Source: Poindextera sp035604135
GTDB lineage: Bacteria; Pseudomonadota; Alphaproteobacteria; Caulobacterales; Caulobacteraceae
Direction of reading: 5' to 3'
DNA length: 64,000 nucleotides
NCBI GenBank assembly: GCA_035604135.1
Contig: DATNJB010000063.1
Location: 124,001-188,000, forward strand
Part shown: in pieces, positions 1-8,459 of the stretch
Numbering within the stretch: the first letter of the stretch is position 1
How the letters are laid out: each line of letters starts with the position of its first letter
Notes under the pieces: generated by a model
Database searches by the model: none
What the model saw: only the letters and a program-made list of their open reading frames with translations
Told to the model about the DNA's origin: nothing
Translations under genes and position numbers: made by a program

Positions 1-247
1 TGCCTTGGCGACGGTGCGCTTCGGCGACGACCAGAAGCTCGATCATCGGCTTGTAGAAGAAGGCGTTGCTGGTCAGCGCGAACCCCACCGGCGCGCCCGC
101 GATGTCCGCGATCCAGCTGCGCCCGAGCCCGAGCAGATTGGAGGCGATGTGCGCGCGCGCCGGATCGGCAAACCGGGGATCGACCCGTTTGAGGCCGGCG
201 AGATCGGCGCCCCAGGCGGGGCGTATGACGGCGGGCGCGAACGTCAT
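1..247 (-). CDS. GNAT family N-acetyltransferase, N-terminal part (cut by window edge)
   Basis: On the complement, an ATG at 247 opens a frame that stays open to the window edge (82 codons). The start reads MTFAPAVIRPAWGADLAGL. The last visible residues, LLVVAEAHRRQG, look like beta strand 4 and the beginning of the acetyl-CoA pyrophosphate loop (R/Q-x-x-G) of GNAT enzymes. The family moves an acetyl group from acetyl-CoA to an amine; the substrate cannot be told. The gene is divergent from prs, with about 150 bases between them. The C-terminal part lies outside the window. Confidence 0.7.
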   Translation of the reverse strand, partial: MTFAPAVIRPAWGADLAGLKRVDPRFADPARAHIASNLLGLGRSWIADIAGAPVGFALTSNAFFYKPMIELLVVAEAHRRQG

Positions 248-396
248 GGCTTTAACCGCCTCTAGGCGAACGCGCCGGTGAAATCCACCGTCCCATGACG
301 CTGGGCCGCGTCCCGGCGCCGCGCGCTTCGGGGTTGCTCGCCCGCCCGGCTCGGTTAAAAGCCTCTCGCGACCTCGCTGGGGATCCGAGTCTTCCA

Positions 397-1332
397 ATGA
401 AGCTCTTGGCCGGGAACTCCAATCGGGCGCTCGCCGAGGCGACGGCGGCCTATCTCGACATGACGCTGACCAAGGCGCAGTTCCGCCGCTTCGCCGACAA
501 CGAGGTCTTCGTCGTCATCGACGAGAACGTGCGCGGCGAGGACGTGTTCGTCATCCAGTCGACGAGCTACCCGGCCAACGACAACCTGATGGAGCTTCTG
601 ATCTGCATCGACGCGCTGACGCGCGCGTCGGCGCGGCGGATCACCGCGGTCATGCCCTACTTCGGCTATGCCCGGCAGGACCGGAAGACGAGCGGCCGCA
701 CGCCGATCTCGGCCAAGCTGGTCGCCAACCTGATCACCCGCGCCGGCGCCAACCGCGTGTTGACCGTCGATCTGCACGCCGGGCAGATCCAGGGCTTCTT
801 CGACATCCCGACCGACAATCTGGTCGCGACCCCGGTGCTGGCGGACGACATCAAGGACCACTATCGCGACTCCGGCGAGTTGATGATCGTCTCGCCCGAC
901 GTGGGCGGCGTGGTGCGCGTGCGGAACCTGGCCAACCGGCTGGGCGCGGACCTGGCCATCGTCGACAAACATCGCCCGGCGCCCGGCCAAAGCGAGGTGA
1001 TGAACATCATCGGCAACGTCGAGGGACGCCGCTGCATTCTGTTCGACGACATCGTCGATTCCGCCGGGACGCTGTGCAGCGCCGCCGAGGCGCTGATCGA
1101 TGCCGGCGCCATCGACGTTGCGGCCTATGTCACCCACGGCGTTCTGTCCGGCAGCGCCGCCGACCGCGTCAAGGCCTCGGCGCTGAAGGCGCTCGTCATC
1201 ACCGACTCGATAGAGTCGGCCGACCACGTTCAGGCCTGCGACAGGATCCGGCTGGTCAGCATCGCGCCTCTGATCGGCGAGGCCATCCGGCGCATCGCCA
1301 ACGAGGAATCCGTTTCCAAGCTGTTTGACTAG
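397..1332 (+). CDS. prs: Ribose-phosphate pyrophosphokinase
   Basis: Makes PRPP from ribose 5-phosphate and ATP, for purine, pyrimidine, histidine, tryptophan and NAD synthesis in the cytoplasm. The start at 397 (MKLLAGNSNRALAE) gives 311 residues, the usual length; an in-frame start at 295 would add a tail that is not family-like. The ATP-loop motif YFGYARQDRK is near residues 87-96, the TVDLHAGQIQGFF segment near 122-134, and the PRPP-binding loop FDDIVDSAGT near 214-223. In Caulobacter relatives prs lies close to rplY and pth; here they are about 15 kb apart. The next gene follows after 26 bases and may be cotranscribed. Confidence 0.97.
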   Translation: MKLLAGNSNRALAEATAAYLDMTLTKAQFRRFADNEVFVVIDENVRGEDVFVIQSTSYPANDNLMELLICIDALTRASARRITAVMPYFGYARQDRKTSGRTPISAKLVANLITRAGANRVLTVDLHAGQIQGFFDIPTDNLVATPVLADDIKDHYRDSGELMIVSPDVGGVVRVRNLANRLGADLAIVDKHRPAPGQSEVMNIIGNVEGRRCILFDDIVDSAGTLCSAAEALIDAGAIDVAAYVTHGVLSGSAADRVKASALKALVITDSIESADHVQACDRIRLVSIAPLIGEAIRRIANEESVSKLFD

Positions 1333-1358
1333 AGGGCGAAGCGCCGTTGCGAGTTCCA

Positions 1359-2426
1359 ATGCAGACGAAAAAACGCCTCCGAGTCCTGATGATCGGCGGC
1401 TTGGCCTGCGCGGCTCTGCTTCTGGCGAGCAGCGCGAGCGACCCCAGGTCGCGTCCGACCCCGCCCGCGCCGCCGCCGCTCTTCCCGAGCCCGGTGGCGA
1501 TATCGCTCGCGCCCTCGATCGTGCAGGCGGCCGCCGGATACGAGGACTACATCGCGCGCGCCTCGCTGATCAGCGCCGCGTTCCAGAGCGGCGCGGACGT
1601 GTCGGCGGCGGTGAGGCTCGGCTCGAGCGACGATCCGCGCGCGCTGCTGCGCGGCGAGATCGCATATGGCGCGATCGTGGCGCTGGGCGACCCGGTCTAT
1701 GTCGCAAGCGTGCGGGCCTACGCCCGCGACGACGAAGGCCGCGCGCGTATGGCCGCGCTGCTGGAAGGCGATCCGCGCTATGTGCTGAGCATCCGCGGTT
1801 CGAACAGCGCCGCGGGGCTGACGATCGCCGCGCTGATGGCCCAGGGCGCGAAGCTGAGGGCGGAGGGCGGCTCCATCACTCAGGCCGCCTACGCGATCCA
1901 GCACCAGAGTTGGTCCATGGAGATGGTGCCGGATCGCGAGGCGCGGCTGGCCGCCGCCAAGTCGGGCGGCGACCTCGGCGCCAACGCACCGCCCGACGTC
2001 GTCGCTAACCTGACGCGCGCTTCCGCCGGCTTCGACCCTGATCCGCTGAACGCGCCGGCAGCGCCGTCGCCCTACCCGCCTGTGGTCATCCGTTCGCTGG
2101 CGGTCGCCGCGCTCGCCGTCTTAGGCGAGGCCGGGCCGGAGGACGACGCGCAGGTCGAGCCGTTGTTGACCGAGCCGGCGGCGGCAAACTGCGAAACTCT
2201 GGCCAAGCTCGACCTCTACCAATGTCTCGCCGTCGCCAAGCCGTATTACGAGGACGTCTTCTGCCTGGGCTCGCACGCGATGACCGATCCGGGCCAGTGC
2301 CTGATGATCGACGCCGGTGCGCCGGTTCCTCCGGCGACCGAGACCGCACAGACGATCGATGCCGCCGACGCCGCCTCGAAGACGACGCCAACGCACTACC
2401 ACGCGACCCGAAGCCACCAGCGGTGA
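1359..2426 (+). CDS. Exported protein of unknown function
   Basis: Codes for 355 residues from the ATG at 1359. The N-terminus is basic and then hydrophobic (MQTKKRLRVLMIGG, then a run to about residue 28), which looks like a Sec signal peptide, followed by a proline-rich linker (PTPPAPPPLFPSP). The mature part is Ala-rich. The C-terminal region has four cysteines near NCETLAKLDLYQCLAVAKP and FCLGSHAMTDPGQC, which suggests two disulfides outside the cytoplasm. I recognise no enzymatic motif. The TGA stop overlaps the GTG start of the next gene, so the two are probably translationally coupled. Confidence 0.8.
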   Translation: MQTKKRLRVLMIGGLACAALLLASSASDPRSRPTPPAPPPLFPSPVAISLAPSIVQAAAGYEDYIARASLISAAFQSGADVSAAVRLGSSDDPRALLRGEIAYGAIVALGDPVYVASVRAYARDDEGRARMAALLEGDPRYVLSIRGSNSAAGLTIAALMAQGAKLRAEGGSITQAAYAIQHQSWSMEMVPDREARLAAAKSGGDLGANAPPDVVANLTRASAGFDPDPLNAPAAPSPYPPVVIRSLAVAALAVLGEAGPEDDAQVEPLLTEPAAANCETLAKLDLYQCLAVAKPYYEDVFCLGSHAMTDPGQCLMIDAGAPVPPATETAQTIDAADAASKTTPTHYHATRSHQR

Positions 2427-3346
2427 GTTTCAGCGACGCCCCGCTTGTGCTCAGCGGGCCGCTTCGGGCGCCCAAGCAGATGCTGGCCGACCAGGCCTAC
2501 GGCGGCCACGCTTCGCTGCACGACGATTCCATGGCCGAGACGCTCGGCTTCCGCGCCGGCCCGATCGAGGGACCGACCCACTTCAGCCTGTTCGCCCCGC
2601 TGCTCGCGCACGTCTGGGGCATGGCCTGGTTCGAGCGGGGCTGCTTTTCGGCCCACTACCTCAACATGGTGATCGAGGGCGAGGAGACGCGCGCCTTCGT
2701 CGAGCTTCCGGCCGATGGCGCGCTGCGCGCCCGCGCCTGGGCCGAGAAGGCGGACGGCACGCCGGTGCTTGAGGCCAGTGCGACGCTGGGACCGGGCGAG
2801 ACGCTGCTGGATGCGCGCGTGGCGGCCTTGCGGCCCCCTGACCGACTGGTGATCCTGGCCGACCTTGCGGTCGGCATGACCGGCGCCGAGGACGAGCCCG
2901 TGCGCATGGACCCTGACCAGCACATGGGAGCGCTCTATCCGTTCTCGCTGAACCAAAAGCTCGAAGCGATCACCGAGACCTCGCCCTGGTATTCCGACGC
3001 CGCAGCCTCGCCGTGGGGCCAGGCGATCATCCCGCTCGAGATGGTGAGCGTGCTGGCCGAATACTCGAGCGGCCGCGCCCGCTTCCCGACCAAGGGTCCG
3101 GCCGTCGGCCTGTTCGCCGACCAAGAGATCCGCATGCTCGACGCGCCGCTGTTCGTCGGCGAGGACTACCTGATCCGCCGCGAGATCGTGGCGTTGTCCG
3201 AGAGCCGCCGCACCGAGTCCTACTGGATCAAGAGCCGCATCTTCGACGTGTCGGGGACGACCCTGAAGGCCGAGATGCTCCTGAACCACGCCACCCTGAA
3301 GGACTCCTACGCCCGCTACGATGAAGAGCGGGCGGCGGCGGGCTGA
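2423..3346 (+). CDS. MaoC/hotdog-like protein, putative acyl-CoA hydratase relative
   Basis: Starts at a GTG overlapping the previous stop (GTGA) and codes for 307 residues. The segment GPTHFSLFAPLLAHVWGMAW and the two similar halves, with ESYWIKSRIFDVSGT near the end, resemble double-hotdog proteins of the MaoC type. No clear D-x(4)-H hydratase motif was found, so activity is uncertain. It could act on a CoA thioester, like the enzymes of the operon 2.6 kb further on. It is convergent with nrdJ, whose stop lies 22 bases beyond. The family assignment is by general resemblance only. Confidence 0.55.
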   Translation: MSFSDAPLVLSGPLRAPKQMLADQAYGGHASLHDDSMAETLGFRAGPIEGPTHFSLFAPLLAHVWGMAWFERGCFSAHYLNMVIEGEETRAFVELPADGALRARAWAEKADGTPVLEASATLGPGETLLDARVAALRPPDRLVILADLAVGMTGAEDEPVRMDPDQHMGALYPFSLNQKLEAITETSPWYSDAAASPWGQAIIPLEMVSVLAEYSSGRARFPTKGPAVGLFADQEIRMLDAPLFVGEDYLIRREIVALSESRRTESYWIKSRIFDVSGTTLKAEMLLNHATLKDSYARYDEERAAAG

Positions 3347-3367
3347 TCGGCCGCAGCGCCAGAGACG

Positions 3368-5608
3368 TCAGCTGCATTTCGAATACCCGCAGTCCATGCA
3401 GGTGTCGCAGCCTTCCTTGCGGACGAGGGACAGCCCTCCACAGCGCGGACAGCTGAGCGCCGGCTGCACAGCCGCAGGCGCCAAATCGTGCGCTGCGGCG
3501 GCCTCGGCGGGAAGGCGGCTGCCCCCGGCCAAGTGCCGCTCGATGACATCGCCGATGGCGGCGAGCAGCGAAGGTACATAGCGACCGTTGATCCAGCCGC
3601 CGCCGCGCGGATCGAATACCGCCTTCAGCTCTTCCGCCACGAAGGAGACGTCGCCGCCGCGCCGGAACACCGCGGAGATCATCCGGGTCAACCCGACCGT
3701 CCAGGCGTAGTGCTCCATGTTTTTGGAGTTGACGAAGATTTCGAAGGGACGACGCTCACCGTCGATGACGGCGTCGTTGATCGTCACGTAGACGGCGTGG
3801 GCGCTCTCCGGCCAGTTGATCTTGTAGGTTGCGCCCTCCAGTCGTTCCGGCCGCGGGATCAAGGGTGCGCCGGCCGGCGTGGCGGCCGTTGCGGCCTGCG
3901 CGGCATCGGACGTGACGGTCAGCACCGAACCGGTGATCGCGTTCGGTCGATAGGTGGTCAGGCCCTTGCACCCCAACCGATAACCTTCGCGATAGACTGC
4001 GGCGAAGGCGTCGAACGGGATATCCTCGGGACAATTGATGGTCTTCGAGATCGAGGCGTCGATGACGGCCTGGGCGGCCGCCTGCATCCTCAGATGGTCG
4101 TCCGGCTGCAAGTCCTGGGCGGTGACGAAGGCGAGTTCGGGCGGCGGCTCGTCGCCCCTCAGCCCGCGCCACGCGGAGAGCGCGTAGTCTTCGACCGGCT
4201 CCTCGCGCTTCGAGCCATCTGGCTGAAGGACCCTGCGGCTATAGGCGAAGGCGAAGACGGGCTCGATCCCCGACGAGACGTTGCCGGCGAGCAGCGAGGT
4301 GGTGCCCGTGGGCGCAATCGAGGTGAGGCAGCCGTTGCGAAGTCCATGCGCCTGGATCGCGGCCCGCGTCTCGTCGTCGAGCGACTTGAGGTTCGGCCGC
4401 TCGAGCATGACCGGGTCGTAAAGCGGGAAGGCGCCCTTCTCCTTGGCCAGTGCAGCAGAGGTCCGATAGGCCTCGCGTTTGATCACCGACAGCCAATGCG
4501 AGGTCAGTGCCAGCGCAGCGTCGTCGCCGTAGCGAACGCCACAGAAGATCAGGGCGTCGGCTAGGCCGGTGACGCCCAGCCCGATCCGGCGCTTTGCCTT
4601 GGCTTCCTCTTCCTGCGCCGGGAGCGGGAACTGAGAAACGTCGATCACGTCGTCCAGCATCCGCACCCCGGTGCGGGTCAGGTCGGCGAGCTCGCCCTCG
4701 TCGAGGGCCGCGTCGCGCTCGAACGGCGAGCGCACCAGCTTGGCCAGATTGATCGACCCGAGCAGGCAGGCGCCGTAGGGCGGCAGCATCTGCTCACCGC
4801 AGGGATTGCTGGCCGAGACTGCCTCGCAATAGGCAAGGTTGTTGAGCGCATTGACGCGGTCGATGAAGATCACGCCGGGTTCGGCGCAGTCGTAGGTCGC
4901 CTGCATCAGCCGCGCCCAGAGGTCCCGCGAATTGACCGTCCGATAGACGACGCCTTCGAACGTCAGCGGCCAGTCCCTGCCTGCGTCAAGCGCGTCCATG
5001 AAGGCGTCGGTGACCAGGGCCGACAGGTTGAAATTGCGCAGCCGCCGAGGATCTCTCTTGGCGTCGATGAAGGCTTCGATGTCAGGATGGTCGATGCGCA
5101 GGCATCCCATCATCGCCCCGCGCCGCTGGCCGGCAGACATGATCGTCTGGCACATGCCGTCCCAGACTTCCATGAAGCTGAGCGGCCCCGAGGCGTCGGC
5201 GCCGACGCCCCGGACCCGGGCGCCGTCGGGGCGAATGGTGGAAAAGTCCATCCCGACCCCGCCGCCTTGCTGCATGGTCAGCGCCGCCTCGCGCAGGTGG
5301 TCGAAGATGCCGCCAAGGTTGTCGGGAATCGCGCCCATGACGAAGCAGTTGAACAGGGTGACCGATCGCCCGGTCCCCGCCCCAGCCAGAATCCGTCCAG
5401 CCGGCAGGAATCGAAAGTCTTGCAGCGCGCGCGAAAAGCGTTCGGCCCAGTCAGCCCGCGCGTCAGACGCTTCCGCCTCCGCCAGGGCGCGGGCCACGCG
5501 CGCCCATGTCTCCTCAACCGAGGCGTCGCCATGGCTGTCTGCGCCGGCGGGCGCGAAACGGTACTTGCTTGCCCAAATCTCGCCGGCCAGGGGATTGTCG
5601 AAGGCCAT
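3368..5608 (-). CDS. nrdJ: Adenosylcobalamin-dependent (class II) ribonucleotide reductase
   Basis: Reduces ribonucleotides to deoxyribonucleotides using adenosylcobalamin as radical source, so it needs no oxygen. About 746 residues from the ATG at 5608; the next in-frame start upstream is a TTG at 5620. NPCGEQ (in SASNPCGEQMLPPYGAC) is the active-site loop with the radical-site cysteine. SIAPTGTTSLLAGNVSSG is also typical. The C-terminus has a CPRCGG...CDTCMDCGYSKCS cysteine-rich tail that re-reduces the active site. It is divergent from an acyl-CoA dehydrogenase operon, and an FNR/FixK-like box lies about 80 bases upstream of the ATG. No B12 riboswitch was recognised. Confidence 0.96.
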   Translation of the reverse strand: MAFDNPLAGEIWASKYRFAPAGADSHGDASVEETWARVARALAEAEASDARADWAERFSRALQDFRFLPAGRILAGAGTGRSVTLFNCFVMGAIPDNLGGIFDHLREAALTMQQGGGVGMDFSTIRPDGARVRGVGADASGPLSFMEVWDGMCQTIMSAGQRRGAMMGCLRIDHPDIEAFIDAKRDPRRLRNFNLSALVTDAFMDALDAGRDWPLTFEGVVYRTVNSRDLWARLMQATYDCAEPGVIFIDRVNALNNLAYCEAVSASNPCGEQMLPPYGACLLGSINLAKLVRSPFERDAALDEGELADLTRTGVRMLDDVIDVSQFPLPAQEEEAKAKRRIGLGVTGLADALIFCGVRYGDDAALALTSHWLSVIKREAYRTSAALAKEKGAFPLYDPVMLERPNLKSLDDETRAAIQAHGLRNGCLTSIAPTGTTSLLAGNVSSGIEPVFAFAYSRRVLQPDGSKREEPVEDYALSAWRGLRGDEPPPELAFVTAQDLQPDDHLRMQAAAQAVIDASISKTINCPEDIPFDAFAAVYREGYRLGCKGLTTYRPNAITGSVLTVTSDAAQAATAATPAGAPLIPRPERLEGATYKINWPESAHAVYVTINDAVIDGERRPFEIFVNSKNMEHYAWTVGLTRMISAVFRRGGDVSFVAEELKAVFDPRGGGWINGRYVPSLLAAIGDVIERHLAGGSRLPAEAAAAHDLAPAAVQPALSCPRCGGLSLVRKEGCDTCMDCGYSKCS

Positions 5609-5682
5609 CGATCGCACCAACGCGGCGCGCCGCCTGGCGGCCGCTAGACCAGCCTTCGTGAGCGGTGACGCCGAGTCGCGCC

Positions 5683-5696
5683 TTGCGCTGGATCAA
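5683..5696 (-). promoter_or_regulatory. FNR/FixK-like binding site facing nrdJ
   Basis: On the minus strand the site reads TTGATCCAGCGCAA. It fits the relaxed FixK/FNR pattern TTG(A/C)-N6-(T/G)CAA, with one perfect TTGAT half. Its centre lies about 81 bases upstream of the nrdJ ATG. It differs at only two central bases from the box at 5789, which lies in the opposite orientation. Confidence 0.55.
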
Positions 5697-5788
5697 GGTC
5701 GCCTCGCCAAGGCGCCGGCGATTCGAGTTCCGCCCGGCGCCGACGCGCTCGAGACGTACCGACTCCCTAAGTGATCAACGATCACATT

Positions 5789-5802
5789 TTGATCTGGCGC
5801 AA
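5789..5802 (+). promoter_or_regulatory. FNR/FixK-like binding site facing the acyl-CoA dehydrogenase operon
   Basis: Reads TTGATCTGGCGCAA, fitting TTG(A/C)-N6-(T/G)CAA with a perfect TTGAT half. Its centre is about 186 bases upstream of the ATG at 5982. It is the mirror-oriented near-copy of the box at 5683 (12 of 14 bases alike). Confidence 0.5.
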
Positions 5803-5981
5803 AGACTCGAGGGCGAACTCGGCGCAACCGTGACCGTCATCCGAGACACCGGTCCAAGCCGATGCGGGAGGAAACCTAGGCAAAGAACCGAAGCTGGCAT
5901 GGGCCGCTAAGCGCTGCCGCGGATCGTTGAGCGGCCCGACGGTGTCCCACCAAGCTTGGCGCCAGCGCGGAGGAACGTCAC

Positions 5982-7187
5982 ATGGCGGTGCTTGCAGTCG
6001 ACCTGGATCCGGACTTCACCGCGACGGAACGCGCGGCGTGGGAGACGGCGCACCGGTTCGCCCGCGACGTCATGAGACCCGCCGGTGAGGCCCTCGACAA
6101 GCTCCCGGCAAGCGGCGTCATCGCCCCCGACTCCGTCCTCTGGGACGTCTTTCGCAAGCATCGCGAACTGGGGCTGGGCGTTCTTGACGGAGACTCCGAC
6201 CTGTCGTTGGCGGAACAGGCCCGCATTCGCTGCATCGTGGGCGAGGAGATGGGCTGGGGCGACACGGGGCTGGCGATCAGTCTGGGAGTCGCCGGCTTTC
6301 CGACCATGATGGCGCGGATGTCGGGCAATCCGGCGCTGATTGAGCGCTTTCCTGCCGGGACTCTGGGCTGCTGGGCGATCACCGAGCCGGGGCACGGCTC
6401 CGACCTGATCAATTTCGACGGGACGCTCAGCCATCCCGGCGGCCACGACGAGCGGCCGAACTGCATCGCCCGCAAGGACGGCAACCAGTTTGTGATCACC
6501 GGGCAGAAGTCGGCGTGGGTCTCCAATGGAACCATCGCGGAGGCCGCGGCTCTCTTCTGCTCGGTCGATATGGGAGACGGTCGCGTCGGCGGCGGCGTGT
6601 TCGTGGTGCCGCTGAACGAGGGCGGCGTCGGCAAGGGTAAGCCGACCGACAAGATCGGCCAGCGAGCGCTGAACCAGGGCGAGATCTTCTTCAACGACCT
6701 CAAGGTTCCCGCCGACTCGCTGGTCGTTCCGCCGGAGGCCTATCGAGCCGCCGCCGATCGGGTCCTGTGCCTGGCCAACGCCAGCATGGGAACGACCTTC
6801 GTCGGCTGCGCGCGCGCCGCCTTCGAGTTGGCGACCGAATACGCCAAGTCGCGCGTCCAGGGCGGCGTGGCGATCTTCGCGCATCAGAGCATGAAGTCGC
6901 GCTTGTTCAAGATGTATCAGAAGGTCGAGGCGGCCCGGGCGCTGAACCATCGGGTCGTCCGAATCAACGCCGGACGCGAAACGCCGCTATTGGAACTGGC
7001 CATCGCCTCTAAGGTGACGTCGACGCAGGCGGCGTTCGAGGTGGCGAGCGACGCGCTGCAGGTGTTCGGCGGCGCCGGAATCTCGCGCGACTGCCCGATC
7101 GAGAAGATCTTCCGCGACGCGCGCATCTCGATGATCGAGGACGGCTGCAATGAGGTTCTCGGCATGGTGGCGGCCGCCCGGTTCTGA
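5982..7187 (+). CDS. Acyl-CoA dehydrogenase
   Basis: FAD enzyme that puts an alpha-beta double bond into an acyl-CoA and passes electrons to ETF. 401 residues from an ATG with a strong GGAGGA site. The FAD/substrate motif WAITEPGHGSDL lies near 131-142 and the dimer-contact segment QVFGGAGISRDCPIEKIFRD near 363-382. The usual catalytic-base context (Y-E-G-T) reads MIEDGCNEV, so the Glu is probably kept in an altered setting. It is first gene of a five-gene operon with thiolase, CoA ligase, nitroreductase and ferredoxin. The substrate is unknown; fatty, alicyclic or steroid side-chain acyl-CoA would fit. Confidence 0.93.
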   Translation: MAVLAVDLDPDFTATERAAWETAHRFARDVMRPAGEALDKLPASGVIAPDSVLWDVFRKHRELGLGVLDGDSDLSLAEQARIRCIVGEEMGWGDTGLAISLGVAGFPTMMARMSGNPALIERFPAGTLGCWAITEPGHGSDLINFDGTLSHPGGHDERPNCIARKDGNQFVITGQKSAWVSNGTIAEAAALFCSVDMGDGRVGGGVFVVPLNEGGVGKGKPTDKIGQRALNQGEIFFNDLKVPADSLVVPPEAYRAAADRVLCLANASMGTTFVGCARAAFELATEYAKSRVQGGVAIFAHQSMKSRLFKMYQKVEAARALNHRVVRINAGRETPLLELAIASKVTSTQAAFEVASDALQVFGGAGISRDCPIEKIFRDARISMIEDGCNEVLGMVAAARF

Positions 7188-7217
7188 CGCCTTTTCAACC
7201 CGGCGGGAGGCCGCGCC

Positions 7218-8453
7218 ATGAAGATGAACGCCTACGTCGCAGGGGTGGGGATGACCGGCTTCGGCCGGATGATGGACCGTGGCCTGAAATCCCTTGGCGC
7301 CGAGGCCATCAAGGCGGCGCTCTTCGATGCCGGCCTCGACCGGCGCGAGGTGCAGGCGGCCTGGATGTCCAACGCCGCTGCCGGGGTCCTGACCGGCCAG
7401 GAATGCATCCGCGGCGAAGTGGTCCTACGCAGCGCCGGCATGGGCGGCCTGCCGGTCGTCAATGTCGAGAACGCCTGCGCCAGCGCCTCAACGGCGTTTA
7501 ACCAGGCCTGCGCGATGGTGAGCGCCGGCCTCTACGACGTCGTCTTGGCCTGCGGCGTCGAGAAGATGTACTTCGAAGACCGGGCCAAGGTGTTCGGCGC
7601 CTTCATGGGCGCCGTGGACGTGGAGCAGCTGCAGTCCATCCTCGACGGTCTGCAGAAGTCGGCGGCGGCCTCCGGCGCGAGCGAAGCTTCCAAGGGCGCC
7701 GGCAAGAACCGCTCGATGTTTATGGATATCTACGCAGCAGCGGCGCGCTCGCACATGCAGCGCTATGGCACGACGGTCGAGCAGTTCGCGATGGTCTCGG
7801 CCAAGAACTCGTTCCACGGCTCGCTAAATCCGCGCGCCCAGTTCCACGAGGCGCTGACCGTGGAACAAGTCCTCGCCTCGCCGATGATCGCCGAGCCGCT
7901 GACAAGGCCGATGTGCTCGCCGATCGGCGACGGCGCGGCCGCGGCCGTCATCGTCAGCGAACGGAAGATGCGGCAGCTTGGCCTCAAGGACCCGGTCCGC
8001 GTGGTCTCCAGCGTCCTCAAGTCAGGATGGGACCACGGCCCCGGCGAAGTCGGCCTTTCCGATGTCTGCGCGCGGGAGGCCTACGAAGAGGCGGGCCTCG
8101 GTCCGCGCGACCTCAGCCTTGTGGAGCTTCACGACGCCTCGGCGCCCGCCGAGGTCATCGCCTACGAATCCATCGGCCTTTGCCCGAAGGGCGAAGGCGG
8201 CCGCCTGGTGGAAGGGGGGGCCACCCGGCTCGGCGGCCGCATCCCGGTCAGCACCTCGGGCGGCCTCTTGCGCAAGGGCCATCCGATCGGGGCCACGGGC
8301 CTGGCGCAGGTGGTGGAGATCACCGAACAGCTTCAGGGCCGCGCCGGCGCGCGTCAGGTGGACGGCGCCAGCGTCGGGCTCTGCCACAACGGCGGTGGCA
8401 ACATCGGCTCCGACGCCGCCGCCCAATGCGTCTCCATCCTGGTCCGGGGGTAA
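7218..8453 (+). CDS. Thiolase (SCP-x / lipid-transfer type)
   Basis: 411 residues. The active-site cysteine lies in VENACASAS near residue 87. VELHDASAPAEV and GHPIGATG carry the histidines of the thiolase fold, and the C-terminal LCHNGGGNIGSD replaces the usual C-x-G loop, as in SCP-x-like thiolases rather than classical FadA. These enzymes cleave 3-ketoacyl-CoA, often with branched or sterol side chains. It follows the dehydrogenase by 30 bases with a GGGAGG ribosome site and precedes the CoA ligase by 6 bases, so the genes are surely cotranscribed. Confidence 0.9.
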   Translation: MKMNAYVAGVGMTGFGRMMDRGLKSLGAEAIKAALFDAGLDRREVQAAWMSNAAAGVLTGQECIRGEVVLRSAGMGGLPVVNVENACASASTAFNQACAMVSAGLYDVVLACGVEKMYFEDRAKVFGAFMGAVDVEQLQSILDGLQKSAAASGASEASKGAGKNRSMFMDIYAAAARSHMQRYGTTVEQFAMVSAKNSFHGSLNPRAQFHEALTVEQVLASPMIAEPLTRPMCSPIGDGAAAAVIVSERKMRQLGLKDPVRVVSSVLKSGWDHGPGEVGLSDVCAREAYEEAGLGPRDLSLVELHDASAPAEVIAYESIGLCPKGEGGRLVEGGATRLGGRIPVSTSGGLLRKGHPIGATGLAQVVEITEQLQGRAGARQVDGASVGLCHNGGGNIGSDAAAQCVSILVRG

Positions 8454-8459
8454 GCCGAC

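Larger units (their letters stand above)
5609..5981. promoter_or_regulatory. Divergent regulatory region, nrdJ / acyl-CoA dehydrogenase operon
   Basis: 373 bases without a credible gene. It holds two FNR/FixK-like boxes in opposite orientation (5683-5696 and 5789-5802), each nearer to one of the divergent genes. An inverted repeat GGGCCGCT...AGCGGCCC at 5901-5937 would fall in the leader of the rightward operon. A clear ribosome binding site, GGAGGA, precedes the ATG at 5982. Confidence 0.6.

Noticed and set aside
5609..5760. A B12 riboswitch before nrdJ
   Set aside because: No B12-box-like sequence or matching long folded leader could be seen on the minus strand; only FNR/FixK-like boxes.
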